Positions 1-6,182 of a stretch of 16,856 bases of DNA are shown here, in pieces. How positions within the stretch are numbered: the stretch's first letter is position 1; every line of letters starts with the position of its first letter. The stretch lies in contig JAILDS010000110.1 in the NCBI GenBank assembly GCA_024689165.1, forward strand, positions 1 to 16,856, given 5' to 3'. A model generated the notes under the pieces. That model ran no database searches and was not told the origin of the DNA. It was given only the letters and a program-made list of their open reading frames with translations. This DNA comes from Clostridia bacterium. GTDB taxonomy: Bacteria > Bacillota > Clostridia > Oscillospirales > Acutalibacteraceae. The translations under genes and the position numbers were made by a program.

Positions 1-8
1 CGTATTGA

Positions 9-2846
9 GACCCAAAGACTGACCTACGTTACCCGTTCCAAAGAACTCATAACCACTGCGTTCGTCGCCAGAGCCTTGCACCGACATGTCGCGTTACCCT
101 CTACGCGCAGTGGACCGCCAACGACTACAACCTCACTCTCAAGAACTGCGACGGCAGCGCGCTCTCTATCCAGGAAGTCACCTTCGGCCAGAACGCCGCC
201 GCCTACACCCCGGTGAGGACCGGCTACGACTTCCTCGGATGGGCAGAGGAGCAGGGCTCCACGACCGTCGTTTACGCTCAGACTGCGGACATCGTCATGA
301 ACGTCGAGGGCGGCATGACCCTCTACGCCGTCTGGAGCAGGACCGTGAACGCGTCCTTCGGCTATATGGACGCCGACGGCGCCGCTGTGACCGCGTCCGC
401 ATCGTATACTTATTATAACGGCGACACGAGCATTGCCGCCGAAATCCCCGAAGCTCCCGCGGCTGTCGTTCTTGACGGCGTGAGCCTGACCTTCACGGGA
501 TGGGCGCTGACCGACGCGCTCGCCGCCGATGCTTCCGTCCCGCTCACCGGAACTGTGACCATCGACGCCGACGCCGCATTCTACGCTGTGTACACCGTAG
601 CCGCCTCCGTGACCTTCGACGCCAACGGCGGCCAGGACGCTCCCGAGGCGATCTCCGAAACGCTCGCGTTCAACTGGGACGGCAGCAGCAGAGACAGCAT
701 CACCCTTCCCGAGACGTTCCCGACCCGCGAGACCTACGACCTTGTGGGCTGGAGCCTCGACTCCGCGTCCCACACCGCGGCTTACCAGCCGCGCGACGTC
801 GTCGACTTCACCGGTGACGTCGAGCTCTTCGCCATCTGGCACAAGAACGTCGCGATCGACTTCCACTACATGACCGCCTCCGGCGAGGTTATTTCCACCG
901 GCATGAACGCCGACTTCTATAACGACGACGTGACCGGCGAGATCGACATCCCCGCCGCCGAAGCGAACGTCGTCAGAGACGGCAGGGCCTACACGCTCAT
1001 CGGCTGGGCGCTTTCGCCCGTCGCCGAGGCCTCCATCGGCACCACCGGCGTCGTTGAGGTCAGCACCACCGAGCAGTACTACGCCGTTTACGAGTCCGAC
1101 CTCGTCGTGACCTTCACCGGCAACGGCGGAGAACCCGCCTCCGCGACCCAGACAGAGACTGTCGCGTTCAACTATGACGGTTCAGTCGCCGCCGACTTCG
1201 ACCTTGACGACGCTATCCCCGCCAAGGAAGGGTACGACTTCATCGGCTGGGCTCTTCCCGCCGACGACCGTTCCGTCGTTTACGCCGCCGGTGCGACCGT
1301 CAACGCTCTTGACGACTTCGAGCTCGTCGCCGTCTGGAACAAGACCGTCACTGCGACGTTCAATTTCATGGATGCCGACGGCTCGCTTACCTCCGTCACC
1401 GCAGACGGCATACTCGTCAACGACGACGCGACCGTCGCAATCGACATCCCCGAAGTCCTTGCCTCAGCCGTGCTTAACGGCAGGACCTACACCCTCGCCG
1501 CATGGAGCGCCGACAGCTCCGCTACCGCGGGCGAGTTCGCCATCGACGGCGCCGTCGTCATCGGCGAGGATTCCGACTTCTACGCCACTTACACCGCGCC
1601 CGTCGTCGTGACCTTCGACGCCAACGGCGGCAGCCCCGACGCGACGCAGACCGCTACCGTCGGCTTCTGCTACGACGCTTCCGTCGCCGCCGACTTCATC
1701 CTGTCGACAGACGCGCCCGCCAACGGCGACTACAGCTTCATGGGCTGGGCGCTTCCCGAAGACGATGAGACCGTCGTCTACGCCCCCGGCGACTCCGTCA
1801 ACTCCGTTGCCGACTTCACGCTCACCGCAGTCTGGAACAAGACCGTGACCGCGACCGTATACTACACCGCAGCCGACGGTACCGCCGCTTCCGCTGTTTC
1901 CGACGGCGTGCTTGTCAACGATGACGCTTCCGTCGCCGTCGCCCTTCCCGAGATAGATGCTCAGGCGGTCATCGACGGCAGAACCTACACCCTTGTCGGC
2001 TTTGCTTCCTCCGGCGACGCTGTTGAAGCGGAGCTTGCCATCGACGCGACTGTCGACCTTTCCGCCGACGCCGTTTACTACGCCGTCTACAACTCCGACA
2101 TAGTCGTGACCTTCGTCGGCAACGGCGGCGAGCCCGAGACCGCGACGCAGACCGAGACGGTCGGCTTCAGCTACGACGCGAAGAACGTCGCCTCCTTCGA
2201 CCTTTCCGAGGAAGAGCCTTACCGCAGGGGCTGGACCTTTGACGGCTGGGCCGAGGACGGCAGCGACGAGGTCTCGGTGCTTCCCGGCGACGTGATCACT
2301 GCCTTCGACGATTTCACCCTTACCGCCGTATGGCAGATCAACTACTATCTTGTCAGCTTCATCGACATGTACGGCTTCAGCCTCAAGGACGAGATGATAG
2401 CGTTCGGCTCCGCCGCGACTGCCCCCGACATCACTCTCTACTACCAGATAGACGCCGATACCCACCACGCCTTTACCGGCTGGGATACCGCGTTCGACTG
2501 CATCGAGGATGAGACGGTCGTCAACTCCATCTACGTCGTCGAGGCGCACTCAATCGTTCCGATCCCCGACATCGAGCCGACTTGCTCCTCCTACGGCTAC
2601 GCCAGCGGCTTCGAGTGCGAGTGCTGCCATGAGATAACCACCCAGCCGACCGAGCTGCAGAAGACCGCCCACGTCGACGCCGACGGCGACTATCGCTGCG
2701 ACGTCTGCGGCGAAAAACTCGAAGAGTACCAGGATGCGAACCTCTGCGAATACTGCGGCAACGTACACCAGAGGACGATGTTCGGCATCATCATCCGAAT
2801 AGTCCACAAAATAATGCATTTTGTCTCGGAGCTTTTCGCCAGGTAA
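9..2846 (+). CDS. Large InlB-like repeat surface protein, 5' partial
   Basis: This is the C-terminal part of a large extracellular protein built from about 80-residue beta-grasp repeats of the InlB B-repeat (Listeria-Bacteroides) type. Typical repeat landmarks are visible: VTFDANGG-like starts, GYDFLGW/GYDFIGW centres and LYAVW/LTAVW ends. Such repeats act as stalks or adhesive modules on Gram-positive surfaces. Nine full or partial repeats are followed by a degenerate unit, a cysteine-rich segment (C-x2-C pairs, about nt 2580-2760) and an amphipathic end. No LPxTG motif or C-terminal membrane anchor is seen. The gene has no start in the window. The frame is open from nt 9 after an in-frame TGA at 6-8, but repeat-like sequence only begins near nt 93. 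A GTG at 213 is in frame but lies inside a repeat, so it is not a credible start. No signal peptide is present because the N-terminus is missing. Ligand unknown. Confidence 0.85.
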   Translation, partial: DPKTDLRYPFQRTHNHCVRRQSLAPTCRVTLYAQWTANDYNLTLKNCDGSALSIQEVTFGQNAAAYTPVRTGYDFLGWAEEQGSTTVVYAQTADIVMNVEGGMTLYAVWSRTVNASFGYMDADGAAVTASASYTYYNGDTSIAAEIPEAPAAVVLDGVSLTFTGWALTDALAADASVPLTGTVTIDADAAFYAVYTVAASVTFDANGGQDAPEAISETLAFNWDGSSRDSITLPETFPTRETYDLVGWSLDSASHTAAYQPRDVVDFTGDVELFAIWHKNVAIDFHYMTASGEVISTGMNADFYNDDVTGEIDIPAAEANVVRDGRAYTLIGWALSPVAEASIGTTGVVEVSTTEQYYAVYESDLVVTFTGNGGEPASATQTETVAFNYDGSVAADFDLDDAIPAKEGYDFIGWALPADDRSVVYAAGATVNALDDFELVAVWNKTVTATFNFMDADGSLTSVTADGILVNDDATVAIDIPEVLASAVLNGRTYTLAAWSADSSATAGEFAIDGAVVIGEDSDFYATYTAPVVVTFDANGGSPDATQTATVGFCYDASVAADFILSTDAPANGDYSFMGWALPEDDETVVYAPGDSVNSVADFTLTAVWNKTVTATVYYTAADGTAASAVSDGVLVNDDASVAVALPEIDAQAVIDGRTYTLVGFASSGDAVEAELAIDATVDLSADAVYYAVYNSDIVVTFVGNGGEPETATQTETVGFSYDAKNVASFDLSEEEPYRRGWTFDGWAEDGSDEVSVLPGDVITAFDDFTLTAVWQINYYLVSFIDMYGFSLKDEMIAFGSAATAPDITLYYQIDADTHHAFTGWDTAFDCIEDETVVNSIYVVEAHSIVPIPDIEPTCSSYGYASGFECECCHEITTQPTELQKTAHVDADGDYRCDVCGEKLEEYQDANLCEYCGNVHQRTMFGIIIRIVHKIMHFVSELFAR
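345..2336 (+). repeat. Tandem array of alternating A/B InlB-like modules
   Basis: Within the surface protein two module types alternate. A modules (about 80 aa) begin VTFDANGG or VTFxGNGG and end in AVWNKT-like sequence: nt 603-842, 1104-1340, 1605-1841 and 2103-2336. B modules (about 84 aa) begin VTATFNFMDADG-like, contain NGRTYTL and end in YYAVY: nt 345-597, 849-1100, 1347-1598 and 1848-2096. The A+B period is close to 500 bp. A-module pairs such as those at 1104 and 2103 share long near-identical DNA, so the array probably grew by duplication of the A-B dimer. Confidence 0.8.
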
Positions 2847-2901
2847 GACGCGAACTCTTCGGACCGGTCCTCTCCGGTCATGCTTAATGACTTTTTCTTC
2901 C

Positions 2902-2928
2902 GCGGCGGATTTATTCCGCCGCTTTTTT
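2902..2928 (+). terminator. Rho-independent terminator of the surface protein gene
   Basis: A perfect 8-bp stem gcggcgga / tccgccgc (2902-2909 and 2915-2922) with loop tttat is followed directly by six T residues (2923-2928). It lies about 55 bases after the TAA stop at 2844-2846. Confidence 0.9.
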
Positions 2929-2930
2929 AG

Positions 2931-3088
2931 GCAATACCGCATAAATAAGGTGTGCGAATTGCGCAGCAGGATTTTTCGACAGCTTGTACTAATCCGACGC
3001 AGAAAACCTGACGGTTTTCAAGGAGGGTTTGTGCAAAATGTCGGAATAATAATCAAGCAAGGCGTGCGCCGCTATTTGTGCGGTTTTG
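2931..3088. repeat. Long-hairpin noncoding element with imperfect terminal inverted repeats
   Basis: This stretch has no credible ORF but is largely self-complementary. The outer arms (2931-2956 and 3063-3088) are imperfect inverted repeats, best in the aataccgcataaata part against its partner. Inside them, nested in the right order, are cgaca 2977-2981 with tgtcg 3039-3043, then gtactaatcc 2986-2995 with gggtttgtgc 3025-3034 (nine of ten pairs counting G-U). At the tip is a perfect gaaaacc / ggttttc stem (3002-3008 and 3013-3019) with loop tgac. The whole could fold as one extended hairpin. It fits a small palindromic interspersed repeat, a MITE-like element or a structured RNA. Copy number elsewhere in the genome cannot be seen here. 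Confidence 0.6.
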
Positions 3089-3095
3089 ACTTAGC

Positions 3096-3130
3096 AAAAA
3101 CAGGGGGCGGCGTGTGTATCCACGCCGCCC
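3096..3130 (-). terminator. Terminator of the GH127-like gene
   Basis: A perfect 10-bp stem gggcggcgtg / cacgccgccc (3105-3114 and 3121-3130) is followed on the minus strand, after four bases, by five T residues (A run at 3096-3100). It lies just past the stop codon of the minus-strand gene. On the plus strand only a loose T-rich stretch follows, so the minus strand is the likelier user. Confidence 0.8.
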
Positions 3131-3152
3131 GTTATGCTGTTTAATTGTTTTA

Positions 3153-4853
3153 TTATTTGTTCGGCTTTGCCGATACCTGCGTCGGTCCGTAATTGGCGGC
3201 GCCTGTGTATTCAACGTCATCGGGGCCGGGATAATAAGGCGGCACGCTGTCGTCGCGCTGGTAAAGCCTCACGTGCTCGCCTCTGGGCAGTATATCGACT
3301 ACGTCGCAGCCGCGCCACATGACCTTGAAAATCCTTCCGCGTGTCTTTTCGTCTTTTTCTTCCGTCTCTATCCGGAAAACAAGTTCCAGAACGTCGCCTG
3401 CATTTAGTTCAAACTGAATGATCCTGCCGCTTGTGTCTGCTTCGGCTTTCTTTCCGTTGATAAGAAAACAGAGATCGTGATCGTAAAAGCCGTAATGCCT
3501 GAACCCTGCTGTGAGGTCTTTGTTTGCGGTAAATCTTATATACCCTTTATCGGGTATGAACGATTCAAGCTTGTAGTCGTCGGTCTCTTTTTCACAGGGG
3601 ATGTTGACGACGCACGCGCCGTTCTGATTCGTTACAGCCCTGTCCCAGACGAGTTTTATAGCCGACGGAGCGGTCCCCACACAGCAGCCGGCGATCGAAC
3701 GGAAACGTGTCAGAGAGATCGAGTTCGGTTCGCTACCGCCGGTAAAGCCGCCGATCATGCGTTTGTCTATATCGCGGTAGGTTATACCGTCCTCGTCGGG
3801 CTTTGAGTTGTCGACAGTTACATATCCGGAATAACGTATCTGGTTTTCCATTAGCTGGTTTCTGGCGAATGAATTGACGTCTTCCCAGTACTCATCATAA
3901 CCGCAGTCGGTCAGCTCTGCGGCGCAGATGATCATATCCCTGACGCAGCAGGTCTCACAGTGTTCTTCCTCCATCGGGTGCCACTGCGCGTATTCCGGGA
4001 CCCAACCGAATGAGGATGAGATCGAGCGTATGTAGTCGTAAATGGCCTTGCCTTTTTCGATATAGGTCCTGTTTTCGGTCAGTCTGCCGAGGTAAACAAG
4101 ACCGTAGGCAAACCATGCGGCTGAGTGTACGTGACCGAAGAATTCCATCCTGTAGTTGAAATACCTTGATACTCCGAGAACGTAGTTTGCAAGGCCGGTA
4201 GCAAGATCAAGGGCGACCTCGTCCCCGCGAAGCTCCCAGCGGCGCACAAGAGCTGGGAGCATAAGGGCGTTTCTTATCGCCTGTTCGCCCCTTCCGGTGT
4301 GTCTTGTCAGATCGAAACCGCCTTCTTTGAGATACACGTCATTGGGAAACTCGTAAACGGGCTCCGGCTCGGGGGAGTCGCCAGACCAGAAGGTCCTGAC
4401 CTTTCGTTCTATCACAAGCTCCCTCATACCGCGTATCAGCTCTGAAGTCCGCTTCTCAGCCTCCGTATCCTCGGGATATTCCTCGCAGATCAGGTTCATC
4501 GCAGGAAGGATATAGCCCATCTCGTGGAAAGATGAGTGCACCGTATGGGTCCACGGGTATTTTTCACAGAATCTGAGGCCGTGTTCGCCCCATGATCTCA
4601 TGAGGTGCCTTCGTAGAGACTGTCTTACGTCTTCGCCCTCGTCGGTTTCGAGCATCCTCATGGCGCAGGTCAGCCCTTCATACCAAGAACCTACGAGCTC
4701 CGCGTCGTCGACCCTGCAGTGAGCCGCTTCAGCAGGCTTTTTATTCGGCAAAAGCAGCCAGTAAGGCAGGTTGTCGTATGACTTATCTGTCATGCTTGTG
4801 ATATAATGCTTTACGAGCCTCATCGATTCGGTCGGGTCGAATCTTTTATACAT
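3153..4853 (-). CDS. GH127-like beta-L-arabinofuranosidase (cytosolic)
   Basis: The 566-aa product resembles the GH127/DUF1680 (Glyco_hydro_127) family, whose members release terminal beta-L-arabinofuranose from arabino-oligosaccharides using a zinc-bound cysteine nucleophile. The expected metal/nucleophile set is visible: an E-T-C-C motif at residues 300-303 and a GCC motif with C390 and C391. The gap between them (about 88 residues) is close to the family's gap (about 77 in HypBA1). An (alpha/alpha)-barrel-like N-terminal region (about 50-350) is followed by a beta-rich C-terminal part (about 410-550). There is no signal peptide, so it should act inside the cell on imported oligosaccharides. 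The ATG start has a ggaggg site eight bases upstream. The gene is monocistronic and divergent from the secreted EEP gene. It is somewhat shorter than typical GH127 enzymes (about 650 aa), and a related family such as GH146 cannot be excluded. Confidence 0.8.
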   Translation of the reverse strand: MYKRFDPTESMRLVKHYITSMTDKSYDNLPYWLLLPNKKPAEAAHCRVDDAELVGSWYEGLTCAMRMLETDEGEDVRQSLRRHLMRSWGEHGLRFCEKYPWTHTVHSSFHEMGYILPAMNLICEEYPEDTEAEKRTSELIRGMRELVIERKVRTFWSGDSPEPEPVYEFPNDVYLKEGGFDLTRHTGRGEQAIRNALMLPALVRRWELRGDEVALDLATGLANYVLGVSRYFNYRMEFFGHVHSAAWFAYGLVYLGRLTENRTYIEKGKAIYDYIRSISSSFGWVPEYAQWHPMEEEHCETCCVRDMIICAAELTDCGYDEYWEDVNSFARNQLMENQIRYSGYVTVDNSKPDEDGITYRDIDKRMIGGFTGGSEPNSISLTRFRSIAGCCVGTAPSAIKLVWDRAVTNQNGACVVNIPCEKETDDYKLESFIPDKGYIRFTANKDLTAGFRHYGFYDHDLCFLINGKKAEADTSGRIIQFELNAGDVLELVFRIETEEKDEKTRGRIFKVMWRGCDVVDILPRGEHVRLYQRDDSVPPYYPGPDDVEYTGAANYGPTQVSAKPNK

Positions 4854-4860
4854 GCAAGTG

Positions 4861-4866
4861 CCCTCC
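4861..4866 (-). promoter_or_regulatory. Ribosome binding site of the GH127-like gene
   Basis: The minus strand reads ggaggg here, seven bases before the ATG at 4853. It supports that start. Confidence 0.75.
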
Positions 4867-4884
4867 GGTTTTTATTCTCTTGTA

Positions 4885-4899
4885 TGTGATAATATCACA
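4885..4899. promoter_or_regulatory. 15-bp palindrome, candidate operator
   Basis: The sequence tgtgataatatcaca is a perfect inverted repeat (6-bp arms, 3-base centre). It sits between the predicted minus-strand -10 box and the GH127-like start codon, in the leader region where a repressor could block transcription. The binding protein is unknown. The half-sites resemble CRP (TGTGA/TCACA), but the spacing is 5 instead of 6, and classical cAMP-CRP control is not expected in this kind of organism. Confidence 0.5.
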
Positions 4900-4913
4900 G
4901 CAGTCTGCGGTTT

Positions 4914-4942
4914 AACAATAAGAATTTCTAAAAAAATGTCAA
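4914..4942 (-). promoter_or_regulatory. Promoter of the GH127-like gene
   Basis: The minus strand has a perfect TTGACA (-35) at 4942-4937. A weak -10 follows after 16-17 bases (TATTGT at 4920-4915, or an overlapping variant). The strong -35 with a weak -10 fits a regulated promoter, consistent with the palindrome just downstream. Confidence 0.55.
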
Positions 4943-4948
4943 AGCCTA

Positions 4949-4977
4949 TTTACTTTTAACGAATCATTTGCAATAAT
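4949..4977 (+). promoter_or_regulatory. Promoter of the secreted EEP gene
   Basis: TTTACT at 4949-4954 (four of six consensus positions) is followed after 17 bases by AATAAT at 4972-4977 (five of six). The predicted transcript starts near 4984, giving a short leader that contains the gaaaggtg ribosome site at 4990-4997. Confidence 0.55.
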
Positions 4978-5006
4978 CAGAAAAAAGACGAAAGGTGTTT
5001 TTTGCT

Positions 5007-6125
5007 ATGAGATCAAAAAGATTACTCGCACTGTTCCTTTCAGCGCTGCTTGTTATGTCCGCTCTTCCCGTTCTTGCATTTGCCGATGAAGATACGTCCG
5101 GGCCAGACGCCGCAGAAACAGAAGTCACGCCCGGCGCCGACGGATCTTTTTCCATTCTCGATTTCAACATTGCCGGTCTGCCGAGCTTTTCCGACAGCAA
5201 AGCTAAAAAAGCCAAACAGAAGCTGCTCGGGCAGAGTGTCGCCGCTGATGGTTACGATATCGTCTGCGTTCAGGAATGCTTTGATTATGACGACGATTTC
5301 TCAGGTGGTCTGAATTACGCTTACCGTACCTCCAGCCCCAAAAGCTGTGTTTTCGGCGACGGTCTCGCGGTATTCTCAAAGACTCAGATTTACAACGTAT
5401 CGCACTATAAGTGGAACAAAGTCGGCGGCCAGATGTGGGAGGGCGACTCCATGAGCCAGAAGGGCGTCATGAAGTCAGTCGTCGAGATTGCGTCGGGTGT
5501 CTATATCAACGTATACGTACTTCACGCCGACGCTTACGGAGGTCGCTCATCACAGGAAGCTCGCGCGGATAATTTCCGCCAGACTGCCGAGCTTATCAAC
5601 GCCGATACCTCCGGCAGGGCGACCATCGTCGTCGGAGATTTCAACTCCGCTTTCCATTTCTCCAATGACGTTGAAAACATGTATACTCAGCTGCTTGAGC
5701 CCTGCGGCCTGAAGGACGCCTGGGTCGAGCTTGAAAACGGCGGCAGCTACACCGATTTTTCAGCCTATTCCGGCGACTACTGGGGCAATTGGGACAGCGT
5801 CGAACACGTGCTTTACAAAGACGGCGACAACGTGACTCTTAACCCCGTTGAGCACGAGTACATCGTGTATGTTGATGATAACGGCAAAGCCATTTCGGAC
5901 CATTCCGCCGAAAAAGCCGTATTTGAGTACACCGTCGCTTCCGTCGAGACGAATGCTGCCCTTACCAAGGCCCCTAAAACGTCCTACGTCAACGTGTTCA
6001 AGGCTATCAGCATCATTGCAAAGGATCTATCTTACGCGTTTTCTCACTGGGACGAAGTCAAGGTGCTCATACAGTATCTCAAAGACGGCGATATTCAGTA
6101 CCTTTACGACAATTACAGCGTCTGA
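5007..6125 (+). CDS. Secreted EEP-family phosphodiesterase, sphingomyelinase-like
   Basis: The 372-aa product belongs to the endonuclease/exonuclease/phosphatase fold (DNase I / neutral sphingomyelinase superfamily). The ATG at 5007 is preferred over the upstream in-frame GTG at 4995. It has a gaaaggtg site at good spacing and gives a clean Sec signal peptide: basic MRSKR, a hydrophobic core, and AFA as the cleavage site near residue 26. Visible active-site motifs are N54 (DFNIAG), E90 (VQEC), H173 (LHADA), D211 and N213 (VVGDFNS), and D298-H299 (SDH). The SQKGVMKSVVEI block before the histidine resembles bacterial sphingomyelinase C. The substrate may be a phospholipid, sphingolipid, other phosphodiester or nucleic acid; sequence alone cannot decide. 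A helical tail of about 60 residues follows the catalytic domain. It is alone in its transcript and ends at a strong terminator. Confidence 0.82.
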   Translation: MRSKRLLALFLSALLVMSALPVLAFADEDTSGPDAAETEVTPGADGSFSILDFNIAGLPSFSDSKAKKAKQKLLGQSVAADGYDIVCVQECFDYDDDFSGGLNYAYRTSSPKSCVFGDGLAVFSKTQIYNVSHYKWNKVGGQMWEGDSMSQKGVMKSVVEIASGVYINVYVLHADAYGGRSSQEARADNFRQTAELINADTSGRATIVVGDFNSAFHFSNDVENMYTQLLEPCGLKDAWVELENGGSYTDFSAYSGDYWGNWDSVEHVLYKDGDNVTLNPVEHEYIVYVDDNGKAISDHSAEKAVFEYTVASVETNAALTKAPKTSYVNVFKAISIIAKDLSYAFSHWDEVKVLIQYLKDGDIQYLYDNYSV

Positions 6126-6143
6126 CGTTTTCTATATAAGAGA

Positions 6144-6171
6144 AGACCCGCCCTGAAGGGCGGGTCTTTTT
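6144..6171 (+). terminator. Terminator between convergent EEP and symporter genes
   Basis: A perfect 10-bp stem agacccgccc / gggcgggtct (6144-6153 and 6158-6167) with loop tgaa is followed by T residues to 6171 on the plus strand. The convergent symporter gene ends at 6183. The minus strand has only a weak pyrimidine run after the stem, so the hairpin may serve both genes, but better for the plus strand. Confidence 0.88.
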
Positions 6172-6182
6172 GAATGCGTTGA

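Noticed and set aside
213..215. GTG as start of the surface protein
   Set aside because: It lies inside an InlB-like repeat, has no ribosome site and no signal peptide follows. Clear repeat sequence continues upstream of it.
24..866. Long minus-strand open frame (280 aa) opposite the surface protein, and a similar one of 361 aa at 1464-2549
   Set aside because: Both are shadows of the GTC/GCC-rich repeat gene. Their composition (Val, Gly and Arg rich, no domain features) comes from reverse reading of the repeats, and there is no ribosome site.
3021..3049. Possible small gene in the hairpin element (aaggaggg followed by ATG)
   Set aside because: The frame ends after three codons (Met-Ser-Glu), so it is not a gene. 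The purine-rich run is part of a stem.
4885..4899. CRP binding site (TGTGA/TCACA)
   Set aside because: The centre is 5 bases instead of the CRP 6, and this type of organism is not expected to use classical cAMP-CRP. Kept only as an unassigned palindrome.
4995..4997. GTG start for the EEP protein
   Set aside because: The codon lies within the ribosome site of the better ATG at 5007, which directly begins a well-formed signal peptide.
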